The notes under the pieces are model-generated. The model was not told the DNA's origin and did not search any database. It saw only the letters and a list, made by a program, of their open reading frames with translations. Shown here in pieces: positions 7,388 through 16,700 of a DNA stretch of 46,408 bases. The DNA lies in the NCBI GenBank assembly GCA_031271045.1, contig JAISWO010000041.1:1-46408 (forward strand), read 5' to 3'. A program made the translations under genes and the position numbers. This DNA comes from Tannerellaceae bacterium. Its GTDB lineage: Bacteria > Bacteroidota > Bacteroidia > Bacteroidales > Tannerellaceae. How positions within the stretch are numbered: the first letter of the stretch is position 1; each line of letters starts with the position of its first letter.

Positions 7388-9094
7388 TTACTCAGCTTTG
7401 AAGTATGCCAAGTCTTCGCGGTCGAAATGGGTGATATACGAATGTATCTTGTTTACTTCGGCCTGTCCGTAGCCTACATAGACTTCGGCCGACCGCCGAT
7501 AACTCATATCCTTGCCGGCATCCTGCAAAAGCAAATAACCCAGGATACAATGGGCTGCCGCTTCTACCATACGGCGCGCATGGAAGTCGATGTATTCATT
7601 GTCCTTGGTTTCCGTAACCGTCGAGACAATGGTTTCGTACAGCGCCGTCATACCGGTTAATTTCTGCTTCAGGTCTTCCAGTTCGGGTTTATAATCCATC
7701 GCCTCGTATTCGCGTATCTGTGCCAGGTAGGTACCGGTGGTGACGTGGCGGATGGCAGCGACTACCTGCAACTGGGTCGTTCCTTCGTATATGTTGGTGA
7801 TACGGGCGTCGCGATAGAGGCGTTCGCAGGTATAGTCCTTCACGAAGCCGGATCCTCCGTGTATCTGGATGGCGTCGAAAGCATTCTGGTTGGCATATTC
7901 GGTCGTCATGCCTTTTCCCATCGGGGTATAGGCGTCGGCTATACGGCTGTATTTCTTCATCTCCTGGCGTTCTTCCGGCGTGAGCTTGCGTTCTTTGGAG
8001 ATGTCTTCCAAGGCCTTGTATATATCTACGAAACGGGCGGTTTCATAGAGCATGGCACGCGAGGCGTCGGCTTTGGCACGCATCAGGGCTAACATCTCGT
8101 ACACCGCCGGAAATTCGATGATGGCTTTGCCGAACTGCTTCCTTTCCTGCGCATAGGCATAGCCTTCGCGATAAGCCGCTTCGCTCAGGCCTACGGCTTG
8201 CGCCATGATTCCCAGGCGGGCGCCGTTCATCAGCGCCATTACATATTTGATAAGTCCCAGTTTGCGGTCGCCGCAAAGTTCGGCTTTGGCATTTTTATAC
8301 ACCAGTTCGCAGGTCGGCGAGCCTTTGATACCCATTTTGTTTTCGATGCGGCGCACGTTTACGCCACCATTGCGTTTGTCGTAGATAAACATCGAAAGTC
8401 CCCGGGCATCGCGGGTTCCTTCTTCCGAACGTGCCAGGACGAGGTGGATGTCGGCGTCTCCGTTGGTGATGAAACGTTTTACGCCGTTGAGGTACCAGCA
8501 ACCGTCCGTCTCGCTGTAAGTTGCTTTGAGCATGACGGATTGCAGGTCGGAGCCGGCATCCGGTTCGGTGAGGTCCATCGACATCGTTTCGCCGGCGCAT
8601 ACGCGGGGTATATAGCGTTGGCGCTGATCTTCGTTGCCGAACTCATAGAGCGTTTCCGCGCAGTCCTGCAATCCCCAGAGGTTTTCGAAACTGGCATCGG
8701 CGCGCGATACCATATCGGCGGCCATGATGTAAGGAACGATCGGGAAATTGAGTCCTCCATAGCGGCGAGGCATTGCAATCCCCATCAGGCCGGCTTTGCG
8801 GACGGCGTCCAGGTTCTGCTGCGTCCCCGAAGCGTAGGCGACGCGCCCGTTGGAGACGGTCGGCCCTTCGTGGTCGACTCCTTCGGCATTGGGGGCGATG
8901 ATCTCGGCACATATTTCACCTACGATTTCCAGCACTTTTTCGTAGCTGTCCATCGCATCTTCAAAATCAATGGGTGCATAATCGAATACATCCTTATCGG
9001 CATAGTTGCGTTCTTTCAGTTCAACGATCCGCTTCATCAGCGGGTGATGCAGATGGTGTTTGTATATCTGCGTATCTATAAAGTAATTTGCCAT
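7388..9094 (-). CDS. acyl-CoA dehydrogenase (FadE-like, long form)
   Basis: A 568-residue FAD flavoenzyme that oxidises an acyl-CoA to the trans-2-enoyl-CoA and passes electrons to ETF. Visible landmarks are the N-terminal helical domain, LTEPDAGSDLQSV (175-187) for FAD and substrate, RKQFGKAI (318-325), the FAD-binding QIHGGSGFVKDY (410-421) and IYEGTTQLQ (435-443), in which E437 is the expected catalytic base. Residues 455-568 form an additional C-terminal helical domain, as in long-form bacterial acyl-CoA dehydrogenases, which makes it larger than the about 380-residue short forms. It lies 3 bp downstream of etfA and is the last gene of the etfB-etfA operon, which fits a dedicated electron-transfer pair. 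Whether it serves fatty-acid, branched-chain or other acyl-CoA oxidation cannot be judged. Confidence 0.92.
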   Translation of the reverse strand: MANYFIDTQIYKHHLHHPLMKRIVELKERNYADKDVFDYAPIDFEDAMDSYEKVLEIVGEICAEIIAPNAEGVDHEGPTVSNGRVAYASGTQQNLDAVRKAGLMGIAMPRRYGGLNFPIVPYIMAADMVSRADASFENLWGLQDCAETLYEFGNEDQRQRYIPRVCAGETMSMDLTEPDAGSDLQSVMLKATYSETDGCWYLNGVKRFITNGDADIHLVLARSEEGTRDARGLSMFIYDKRNGGVNVRRIENKMGIKGSPTCELVYKNAKAELCGDRKLGLIKYVMALMNGARLGIMAQAVGLSEAAYREGYAYAQERKQFGKAIIEFPAVYEMLALMRAKADASRAMLYETARFVDIYKALEDISKERKLTPEERQEMKKYSRIADAYTPMGKGMTTEYANQNAFDAIQIHGGSGFVKDYTCERLYRDARITNIYEGTTQLQVVAAIRHVTTGTYLAQIREYEAMDYKPELEDLKQKLTGMTALYETIVSTVTETKDNEYIDFHARRMVEAAAHCILGYLLLQDAGKDMSYRRSAEVYVGYGQAEVNKIHSYITHFDREDLAYFKAE

Positions 9095-9097
9095 AAT

Positions 9098-10117
9098 TTA
9101 TTTCGTATTGTTCTTATAATACTTGATCATTTTGGGGAGAGTTTCTTCTACGCTGCCGGTTATGACGTAATCGGCAATGGCGTTGATGGGGGCATTCGGA
9201 TCGTTATTTACGGAAATGATGATGGAACTTTCCTGCATCCCGGCGACATGTTGGATTTGTCCGGAGATGCCGCAGGCGATATAGAGTTTCGGGCGTACGG
9301 TCACGCCGGTTTGTCCGATCTGGCGTTCGTGTTCTACAAATCCGGCGTCAACGGCAGCGCGTGAAGCGCCTACTTCGCCGCCGATGACGGCTGCCAGCTC
9401 GTAGAGCAGTTGGAAGTTCTCTTTCGATCCGACTCCGTAACCGCCGGCCACGATGATGGGCGATCCTTTGATGTTCGTCTTGCTTTTCTCCATCCGGCGT
9501 TCTATGACGCTTACGGCAAAGTCGCTATCGCTTACATACCGGCTTACGTTGTGTATTTTTACTTCGCCCTTAGCCGAAGGGTTCAGTACTTCTTTCTTCA
9601 TCACTCCTTCGCGAACGGTTGCCATCTGCGGCCTACATTCGGGGTTGATGATCGTGGCTACGATATTTCCTCCGAAGGCGGGGCGGATTTGATAGAGCAG
9701 GTTTTTATAGACTTTGTTTTCTTTCTTCTCTTCGTGATCGCCTATTTCGAGCGAAGTACAGTCGGCCGTCAAGCCGCTGCCCAGGGCGGAAGATACGCGG
9801 GGGCCTAAATCGCGCCCGATGCTGGTGGCGCCCATCAGGGCGATCTGGGGTTTCTCCTGGCCAAAGAGTTTCACCAATATGACCGTATGCGGCAAGGAGG
9901 TGTAGGGGCTCAGGCGTGCGTCGTCAAATACGTGCAGCACATCCGCTCCGTAGGGGAATATCTGTTCGTCGATTTTGTCCAACGAATGTCCGATGGCCAC
10001 GGCTTCCAGCTTGCATCCCAGGGTAGCGGCCAGCGATCGCCCTTTCGTAAGCAGTTCGAGACTGACGTCCGCTACGATGCCGTCTTCTATTTCACAGTAT
10101 ACATATATATTATTCAT
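9098..10117 (-). CDS. etfA: electron transfer flavoprotein alpha subunit
   Basis: A 339-residue ETF alpha subunit that binds FAD and, with EtfB, accepts electrons from the adjacent acyl-CoA dehydrogenase. The N-terminal ETF domain begins NNIYVYCEIEDG. The C-terminal FAD-binding domain shows GGYGVGSKENFQLLYELA, GASRAAVDAGF, RQIGQTG, PKLYIACGISGQIQH and NNDPNAPI, all characteristic of the alpha family. The frame extends three codons upstream to a non-ATG codon, but the ATG at 10117 fits the family start and sits 1 bp after the etfB stop. The tight spacing indicates translational coupling. Confidence 0.93.
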   Translation of the reverse strand: MNNIYVYCEIEDGIVADVSLELLTKGRSLAATLGCKLEAVAIGHSLDKIDEQIFPYGADVLHVFDDARLSPYTSLPHTVILVKLFGQEKPQIALMGATSIGRDLGPRVSSALGSGLTADCTSLEIGDHEEKKENKVYKNLLYQIRPAFGGNIVATIINPECRPQMATVREGVMKKEVLNPSAKGEVKIHNVSRYVSDSDFAVSVIERRMEKSKTNIKGSPIIVAGGYGVGSKENFQLLYELAAVIGGEVGASRAAVDAGFVEHERQIGQTGVTVRPKLYIACGISGQIQHVAGMQESSIIISVNNDPNAPINAIADYVITGSVEETLPKMIKYYKNNTK

Positions 10118-10118
10118 C

Positions 10119-10991
10119 TTATCCAATCGTATGATTCGTGATTAATTCCTTCATTAATTCGTCGATAGCGTTATCGGTGGGCGCCATTGTTTTGCTTTCC
10201 TTGGCATGGAAGACGATGTTTTCTATCTTTTTGACCTTTGTGGGAGATCCGGAGAGTCCGCATTGCACCACATCGGCTTTTACGTCGGCTACGCTCCATT
10301 CCTGCAGATTCAGGTAGGGGCGATGGCTGAACAGGTGCGTATAATCGGCGTCGGCTTCCTGCTTTTCGGTAACGGTTTTCGCATGTTTATATTTCTGGAC
10401 GTACCGGGCGTTGCGAGGGCGGCAATCCGGGGCGCTGCCGTTTACGGTGATAAGGGTGGGCAGCTTGGTTTCTACGATTTCTACTCCGCGTTCCAGCCGG
10501 CGTTTAGCTGTTATCGTGCCATTCTCTACTTTCAGGACGGCTTCGGTATAGGTTATCTGACTAAGGCCGAGTTTTTCCGCCACCTGCGGTCCTACCTGCG
10601 CCGTATCGCCGTCGATGGCCTGGCGTCCGCAGATAATCAGGTCGTATGCGGCTATTTTCCGGATTGCCATTGACAGTGCATACGAGGTGGCCAAGGTGTC
10701 GGCGCCGGCAAAGGCCCGGTCTGTTAATAAATAACCGCCGTCAGCTCCGCGGTATAAACCTTCGCGGATGATTTCGGCGGCGCGGCCGGGCCCCATAGTC
10801 AACAGCGTAACCGTCGTCCCGGGATGCGCGTCTTTCAGGCGTAATGCCTGCTCCAACGCATTGAGGTCTTCCGGATTGAAGATGGCGGGAAGTGCGGCGC
10901 GATTGACTGTTCCATCAGCTTTCATCGCATCCTTCCCCACATTGCGCGTATCCGGTACCTGTTTTGCTAAAACAATAATTTTCAAACTCAT
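10119..10991 (-). CDS. etfB: electron transfer flavoprotein beta subunit
   Basis: A 290-residue ETF beta subunit, first gene of the etfB-etfA-acyl-CoA dehydrogenase operon. LKIIVLAKQVPDT at the N-terminus, the AMP-binding region around LLTMGPGRAAEIIREGLYRG and the segment CGRQAIDGDTAQVGPQVAEKLG match the family's adenine-nucleotide fold. The C-terminal half ends with a helical tail that in the family wraps around EtfA. It is somewhat longer than the about 250-residue mitochondrial-type proteins, as is common in anaerobes. A consensus minus-strand promoter lies about 45 bp upstream of the start. Confidence 0.93.
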   Translation of the reverse strand: MSLKIIVLAKQVPDTRNVGKDAMKADGTVNRAALPAIFNPEDLNALEQALRLKDAHPGTTVTLLTMGPGRAAEIIREGLYRGADGGYLLTDRAFAGADTLATSYALSMAIRKIAAYDLIICGRQAIDGDTAQVGPQVAEKLGLSQITYTEAVLKVENGTITAKRRLERGVEIVETKLPTLITVNGSAPDCRPRNARYVQKYKHAKTVTEKQEADADYTHLFSHRPYLNLQEWSVADVKADVVQCGLSGSPTKVKKIENIVFHAKESKTMAPTDNAIDELMKELITNHTIG

Positions 10992-11034
10992 AATTGTTTA
11001 TTAAGATTCTAATCTTCCTTCTAATGTTGGGCTG

Positions 11035-11064
11035 CAAAAGTAATCAAACATTCCATAAATCAAA
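11035..11064 (-). promoter_or_regulatory. Bacteroidetes-type promoter for the etfB-etfA operon
   Basis: On the minus strand, 11042-11035 is TACTTTTG (TAnnTTTG). A TTTG at 11064-11061 lies 18 bp further upstream as the -33 element. Expected transcription start is near 11028, giving a leader of about 35 nt before the etfB ATG. Confidence 0.6.
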
Positions 11065-11206
11065 CTACCTCCTGCCGGAAACTGCACACTTTCTTCTCTT
11101 CTGAGCATCCGCCTCCATCAAAAAACGACGCTAATGAACCTGAAACATCGGCTTATTTCCTCAACGCTTACCTCTGCTATTCAAAAAATCACTTGCCGTA
11201 TTGCTG

Positions 11207-11224
11207 AAAAACAAAATTGTTTTT
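11207..11224. promoter_or_regulatory. perfect palindrome overlapping the -33 region of the L31 promoter
   Basis: AAAAACAA at 11207-11214 and TTGTTTTT at 11217-11224 are perfect inverted repeats separated by two A's. The right arm runs into the TTTTG that serves as the -33 element of the L31 promoter, which is where a repressor would act. Being AT-only apart from one C/G pair, it may also be chance. The 10992-11312 gap otherwise contains only the two promoters. Confidence 0.3.
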
Positions 11225-11252
11225 GCCAGTTCAGGTATATTCCATACCTTTG
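11221..11252 (+). promoter_or_regulatory. Bacteroidetes-type promoter for ribosomal protein L31
   Basis: TACCTTTG at 11245-11252 matches TAnnTTTG, and TTTTG at 11221-11225 is the -33 element with a 19-bp spacer. Expected transcription start is near 11260, leaving a leader of about 50 nt before the ATG at 11313. Confidence 0.7.
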
Positions 11253-11312
11253 CCACCCAATTGATTTTCCTGAACGGATTAACAGAGTATAAATTAAAAA
11301 CAATATAAAGCA

Positions 11313-11567
11313 ATGAAAGAAGGTATTCATCCTAACAACTACCGCCCGGTTGTTTTCAAAGACATGTCCAATGACGATGTCTTCATCTCACGTTCTACCG
11401 TCAACGCCAAGGAAACCATCGAACTTGATGGCGTTACTTATCCGTTGGTAAAGGTGGAAATCTCCAATACATCTCATCCGTTTTACACCGGCAAATCCAA
11501 ATTAGTGGATACCGCGGGACGCGTTGATAAGTTCTTGAGCCGATATGGCAATCGTAACAAGAAATAA
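11313..11567 (+). CDS. rpmE2: 50S ribosomal protein L31 type B
   Basis: An 84-residue ribosomal protein of the large subunit. [20 protein letters not shown], the central [17 protein letters not shown] and the tail [13 protein letters not shown] are the classical type B L31 pattern. It contains no cysteine at all, so it lacks the zinc-binding CxxC of the type A protein. In many bacteria the cysteine-free form is used under zinc limitation; in Bacteroidetes it is commonly the main L31, so no special regulation should be assumed. It is monocistronic, with its own promoter and two terminators. Confidence 0.95.
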   Translation: MKEGIHPNNYRPVVFKDMSNDDVFISRSTVNAKETIELDGVTYPLVKVEISNTSHPFYTGKSKLVDTAGRVDKFLSRYGNRNKK

Positions 11568-11568
11568 A

Positions 11569-11597
11569 AGAAGGCTCCGGAAACCGGGGCCTTCTTT
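11569..11597 (+). terminator. first intrinsic terminator after the L31 gene
   Basis: AGAAGGCTCCGG (11569-11580) pairs with CCGGGGCCTTCT across an AAA loop, with one mismatched position, followed by a short T-rich tail. It starts one base after the L31 stop codon. Confidence 0.8.
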
Positions 11598-11608
11598 ATT
11601 TCTACAGG

Positions 11609-11640
11609 AAAAGACTCCGGAATAACCGGAGTCTTTTTTT
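11609..11640. terminator. bidirectional terminator between the L31 and DedA genes
   Basis: AAAAGACTCCGG and CCGGAGTCTTTT form a perfect 12-bp stem with a short loop, followed by a T run to 11640. The T run abuts the minus-strand DedA stop codon (11640-11642). Read in the other direction the stem ends in TTTT, so it can end both convergent transcripts. Its core GACTCCGG resembles GGCTCCGG of the first terminator, suggesting a local duplication. Confidence 0.85.
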
Positions 11641-12290
11641 TATTTCCTCAGGCGGTACTTCTCGCGTACGACCTCTATGATAGCAGGGAGCAGGGAGATG
11701 AAGATGATGGAGAGAAGCAGGATCTTCAGGTTTTCCTTCACAAACTCCAGGCGGCCGAAAAAGTATCCGGCATAGGTGATCAGCGATACCCATACCACGC
11801 CGCCTATTACATTGAAAGAAGCAAACCGGCGATAGCCCATGCGACCCATCCCGGCAACAAAAGGAGCAAACGTGCGGATGATGGGAACGAAACGGGCCAG
11901 GATGATGGTCTTCCCCCCGTACTTCTCGAAGAAGTTGTGCGTCTTGTCCAGATAACTTTGCTTGAAGATCCTCGAATGGGGATCGCGGAATAGCTTCTTG
12001 CCAAAGAAGCGGCCGATGGTGTAATTGACAGCATCGCCCAGCACGGCGGCAATGATCAGCGCCAGAACGATCATGTGGACGTTGATATCATTGGCAGGCA
12101 AGGTGGCCAGGGCGCCGGCAACGAACAGCAGCGAATCGCCCGGCAGAAAGGGCGTAACGACCAGGCCCGTTTCGCAAAAGATGATGACAAACAAAATGGC
12201 ATACACCCATACGCCATACGAAGAGATCAGTTCCGCCAGGTGAACATCTATGTGCAAGATGAAATCAATAATGTATTGAATAAGTTCCAT
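11640..12290 (-). CDS. DedA-family inner-membrane protein
   Basis: A 216-residue polytopic membrane protein of the DedA/SNARE-associated family; members act as lipid flippases (undecaprenyl phosphate or phospholipid) and affect envelope integrity. Conserved features are the re-entrant segment [17 protein letters not shown] (E40 and D52 are the family's acidic pair) and the amphipathic second loop [18 protein letters not shown] with R133 and R139. Four to five hydrophobic segments are visible. The frame runs upstream to 12350, but the Met at 12290 is preferred: a minus-strand -7 box lies within the upstream codons, and family members start shortly before this hydrophobic segment. It is monocistronic, and which lipid it handles cannot be read from sequence. 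Confidence 0.88.
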   Translation of the reverse strand: MELIQYIIDFILHIDVHLAELISSYGVWVYAILFVIIFCETGLVVTPFLPGDSLLFVAGALATLPANDINVHMIVLALIIAAVLGDAVNYTIGRFFGKKLFRDPHSRIFKQSYLDKTHNFFEKYGGKTIILARFVPIIRTFAPFVAGMGRMGYRRFASFNVIGGVVWVSLITYAGYFFGRLEFVKENLKILLLSIIFISLLPAIIEVVREKYRLRK

Positions 12291-12317
12291 ATCTTTCTTT
12301 AACTTCTGATTACGGCG

Positions 12318-12325
12318 CAAAAGTA
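12318..12325 (-). promoter_or_regulatory. -7 box for the DedA gene
   Basis: Minus-strand TACTTTTG at 12325-12318 matches TAnnTTTG, 28 bp before the chosen DedA start. No clear -33 box was found. The divergent pyrC promoter must lie in the same 80-bp gap, but no exact plus-strand -7 match is visible. Confidence 0.5.
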
Positions 12326-12369
12326 TGACTTTTTTTTCGTAATATCGCACACTCTAAATACACAGGAGC

Positions 12370-13710
12370 ATGAAAACAACATTGATACATAACGCTTGTA
12401 TTATCAGCGAAGGACATTCTGTCCGGGGGGCGGTGTATATCGCAGGAGACAAGATTGAGGCAGTGAGAGCGGACGGCTGTCCCCTACCCTGGGCCGACAG
12501 GGTGATTGACGCCGGCGGACGGTGGCTGATGCCCGGAGTGATTGACGACCAGGTGCACTTCCGCGAACCGGGGCTTACGCACAAGGGCGACATAGCCTCC
12601 GAAAGCCGGGCCGCCGTCGCCGGAGGGATCACTACCTTTATGGATATGCCCAATACCCTGCCCCAGACAACTTCCCTTGAGCAGTTGGAATGGAAACTGC
12701 AACGGGCTGCCGAAACGTCCGCCGCCAATTACGCCTTCTTCTTCGGAGCCACAAACGACAATATGGAGGAGATCCGCCGAATAGATCCCCGGCGGACGCC
12801 GGGATTGAAGCTGTTCTTGGGCGCTTCGACGGGCAATATGCTGGTCGACCGGAAAGAGAGCCTGGAACGTATCTTCGGCGAGACCGACCTCTTGATTGCC
12901 GTTCATGCCGAAAAGGAGGATATCATCCGCCGCAACAGAGAGTATTATACCCGTTTGTATGGGGAAGACCTGGACATCGCTTTCCATCCGTTGATACGCA
13001 GCGAAGAGGCTTGCTACGCTTCGTCGGCCGGGGCGGTGGAGCTGGCCGTACGTACCGGCGCACGGTTGCATATCCTCCATCTTTCGACAGCGCGCGAGCT
13101 CGGCTTGCTGGACGGGAGAAAAGCCTTGAGCGAAAAGCGCGTCACGGCGGAAGTCTGCCTGCATCATCTGTGGTTCAGCGACCGCGATTATGCGGCGTTG
13201 GGCAATCGCATCAAGTGGAACCCGTCGGTCAAGACCCTTGCAGACCGCCAGGCGCTGCGCGAGGCCGTAAACAGCAACCTCATCGACATTGTGGCAACCG
13301 ACCATGCTCCCCATCTTCCGGCCGAGAAGGAAGGCAGTTGCCTCCGGGCGGCTTCCGGAGGTCCGCTGGTGCAACATTCGCTGGTTGCCATGCTCGAACT
13401 GGCGGCTCGCGGGGTATTTACCGTAGAGAAGGTCGTAGAAAAGATGTCGCACCTGCCGGCGGACTTGTTTCGCATCGACCGGCGCGGTTATATCCGGCCC
13501 GGTTATTATGCTGACCTGGTACTGGTCGATCCCGACGATCCGTGGACGGTCGATGCGCAGAATATCCTTTATAAATGCGGCTGGTCGCCTTTCGAGGGGC
13601 AGACCTTCAGGCACAGGGTGTGGAAGACGTTCGTGAACGGGCAGCTCGTCTACGACGACGGGCGGATAGACGAGAGCGTTCTCGGGATGGAGGCGGCTTT
13701 TTCCATATAA
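12370..13710 (+). CDS. pyrC: dihydroorotase
   Basis: A 446-residue cytoplasmic amidohydrolase catalysing reversible cyclisation of N-carbamoyl-aspartate to dihydroorotate, the third step of de novo pyrimidine synthesis. The metal site is complete: H63 and R65 in [11 protein letters not shown]147 in [10 protein letters not shown] (expected carboxylated lysine), H179 in AVHAEKE, H237 in HILHLST and D311 in ATDHAPH. The length and the DxHxR motif place it in the long, type I-like group usual in Bacteroidetes. It is not in a pyr operon here. Its last 61 bp overlap the 3' end of the convergent sensor-regulator gene; the C-terminal [14 protein letters not shown] is normal family sequence, so the overlap is not an artefact of a lost stop. 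Confidence 0.93.
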   Translation: MKTTLIHNACIISEGHSVRGAVYIAGDKIEAVRADGCPLPWADRVIDAGGRWLMPGVIDDQVHFREPGLTHKGDIASESRAAVAGGITTFMDMPNTLPQTTSLEQLEWKLQRAAETSAANYAFFFGATNDNMEEIRRIDPRRTPGLKLFLGASTGNMLVDRKESLERIFGETDLLIAVHAEKEDIIRRNREYYTRLYGEDLDIAFHPLIRSEEACYASSAGAVELAVRTGARLHILHLSTARELGLLDGRKALSEKRVTAEVCLHHLWFSDRDYAALGNRIKWNPSVKTLADRQALREAVNSNLIDIVATDHAPHLPAEKEGSCLRAASGGPLVQHSLVAMLELAARGVFTVEKVVEKMSHLPADLFRIDRRGYIRPGYYADLVLVDPDDPWTVDAQNILYKCGWSPFEGQTFRHRVWKTFVNGQLVYDDGRIDESVLGMEAAFSI

Positions 13711-16700
13711 GCCGTCGGCGACATGCCGAAGTGCGCATTAAAACTGCTGCTGAAATAGGAGGGCGTACTGTAGCCCACCCGGTAGCCCACTTCCGAAACA
13801 CTTAGCTTTCCCGTCGTCAGCAAATAGGCGGCTTGCTTCATACGTATCATTTTGATAAACTCCACCGGGCTTTGCCCTGTCAGGGCTTTCAGTTTGCGGT
13901 GCAGGTGCGTGCGGCTCATGCCCAGCTCGCGGCTCATTTGTTCTACGCTCAGGGTGGGGTCTTCGATATGGGTGCGCACATAGTCGATGGCTTTTTGCAG
14001 CAGGCGTTCGTCCATGCTGGTGAGGGTCACTTCCTGTGCGTCCATATAGATAGACTTGCTGAAGCGTTCTTTCATTTTACGGCGCAGTTCGATCAGCTTC
14101 CCGATGCGGGCCTGGAGGTATTTTGTGTTGAAGGGTTTGGTGATGAAGCTGTCGGCTCCCGATTCGACTCCTTCGAGGCGATGTTCGGGTTCGTCCTGGG
14201 CGGTGAGGATGATGATGGGGATATGGCTGGTCTCCGGGGTTGACTTGAGGGTGCGGCAAAGTTCCGTCCCGCTCATTTGGGGCATCATCACGTCGGTGAT
14301 GATCAGGTCGGGCATCAGGCGGAGCGCCATCTCCAGCCCGGTTTTCCCATCTGCGGCTTCTTCGATGACGTAATCTCCGGCCAATTCCTGTCGTATGTAG
14401 GAGCGCATATCGCCACTGTCTTCGATCAGGAGCAGGACAGGCTGTCCGTCCGGGCTTGTTTTTCCCTTGGCGGGAGACTTGGGTGCGGGGGAGGAGGGCA
14501 GGTCTTTTGTTTCCAGTTCTTCGTCCGTAAAGTGTTCGTTGCCGGGGCGTATGCCGATATAGAAGCGGGAGCCCTTTCCTTCCTCGCTGTCAACGGTGAT
14601 GGAACCTTTGTGCAGGTCGATGATGGTTTTGGTGAGGTGCATACCGATTCCGGTGCCGGTGTATCCATTGTTTTGCGGGCCTTGGAAGAAGCGGTCGAAG
14701 AGGTGTTCGCGGGTTTCGCGGTTCATGCCGATTCCCGTATCGCCGACCGTCAGCAGGACATCGCCATTGTCCTGCTGGCGGACTTCGATATGTATTTTTC
14801 CTCCTTCGGGAGTGAATTTAAAGGCGTTATAGAGGAGGTTATTCATGCATTTGTCGAGCATATCGGAGTCGTACCATATATTTATTCTATCGGGATGCCA
14901 GGCGTAGGTGAGGGAGATTTGCTTCTGCTTCATCAGTTCGGTAAAGATGCCGGTGGCATGCGAGACGAAGGAGACGAGTTCGATGGGTTGTACGTGCAGT
15001 TTCATTTTCCCTTCTTCTATTTTGTTCAGGTCGAGGATCTGGTTGATCAGGTGCTGAAGGCGTTCGGCATTGCGAAGGATCATGAGGCCGGCCTTTCGTC
15101 GTTCTTCGTTCTTATCTTCGCCGATGAGTCGTTGCAGGGGGCCGATGATGAGGGTGAGCGGGGTGCGGAACTCGTGGCTGATGTTGGTGAAGAAGTTTGT
15201 CCGGACGCGGTTAAGTTCTTCCTGTTGTTTTCCCTTCATGCGTTCGATGCGCAATTCGTTTTTCTCGTGGAGACGGATGAGGAAGAAGCGCAGGACGATG
15301 CCGGCGATTGCAAGGGCCGACAGTACGTACAGGACTTTGGCCCACCAGGTGTTCCACAGAGGCGGTTCGACTTCGATGATCAGCGTGGTATCTTCGTCGC
15401 CCCATACTTCGGGGTCGGTGCTGGCTTTGACGCGAAAGACGTAGGTGCCGGGGTTGAGGTTGGTATAGGTGACGTTCCGGTGGGCATAGTCGTGGAGGAT
15501 CCAATCCCGGTCGAAGCCTTCGAGCTTGCAGGCGAAGACGGTGGAATAGGGTTTGAACGAGCCGATGGCGACGAAGCCCAGGGTGAAGGTCTTGTCGCTA
15601 TACCGCAGGACGATTTTGGGGCTTTCGCCGATATTGCGCGCCAGGACGATGCGTCCGTTTATTTCCTTGTTGATCGGTACGGGTTTGTTGGAGAGGCTCA
15701 GTTGGGTGATGTAAACTTTCTGGATGGTCACACTGTCTTGTATGTCCGAGGGATAGAACGTCGTGAGGCCGGTAGCGCCGCCGAAGAAGATCTCGCCGCC
15801 GGGGCTTTTGTGGCAGGCGCCCTGGAGAAATTCGTCGCTGCCGACGCCGCTATTGCTTTGGGAGTAGGTTTTCACGTCGCCGTCGGGGATGGTGTAGCAG
15901 ACTAAGCCGCGGTTGGTGGAGAGCCAGAGTTGTTGGCCGTCGGGGACGATGCCGTTGATCACGGCCGTTTCGCGCAGGGAGCGGGGGTAGACTTGTTCGA
16001 AAGCGTTGCGGGCGGGGTCGTAGCGGTGCAGGCCGTTGGCCGTCCCGGCCCAGATGGCGCCGTCGGGCGACTGTCCGAGGGAGTAGATGGCTTCGCTGCT
16101 GAGGCCGTCGGCTTTGGCGTAGGCGGTGAAGGCGCCGGTGTCGGGGAGCCGGCAACTGAGGCCGGAGTTGGTTCCGATCCAGAGGCGGTTCAGGCTGTCG
16201 GCCAGCAGGACGTTGACGTAATCGTCGGGCAATCCGGGGGTGTTGCTGCTGCGCCAGGTGCGGAAGGTTTGATCGTCGGGCTTGAAGCAGATCAGTCCGC
16301 CGCCCTGAGTGCCGAGCCAGAGGAAGCCTTGCCGGTCTTGCGCGATGGTTTTGAGGGGGTCGGAGCGGAGGGGGTTGGAGGGCGCCCGTCCGGGGCGGTA
16401 ATGCGTGAAGGAGCCGGTCCGGCGGTCGAAGAGGCTGAGGATGCCGGCAGAGGCGCCGGTCCATATCCTCCCTTGGTCGTCGCAAAAGACGCTGAGCACG
16501 GCGTTATCGCTCAGGCTGCGGGGGTTGCCGGCCTGGTAGGCGTAGCACGTAAAGCGTTGCGCGGCGGTTTCGTAGCGGTTCAAGCCTCCGCCGTCGGTGG
16601 CGATCCAGATGTCGCCTTGGCGGTCGGTGGCGATCGAGGCGACGTAGTCGTTGCTCAGCGAGTTGGGGTCGCTGGGGATTTTCTTGAACGTACGGAAGCC

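Noticed and set aside
12484..13614. 376-codon frame antisense to dihydroorotase
   Set aside because: All catalytic motifs are on the plus strand; the antisense product resembles no family.
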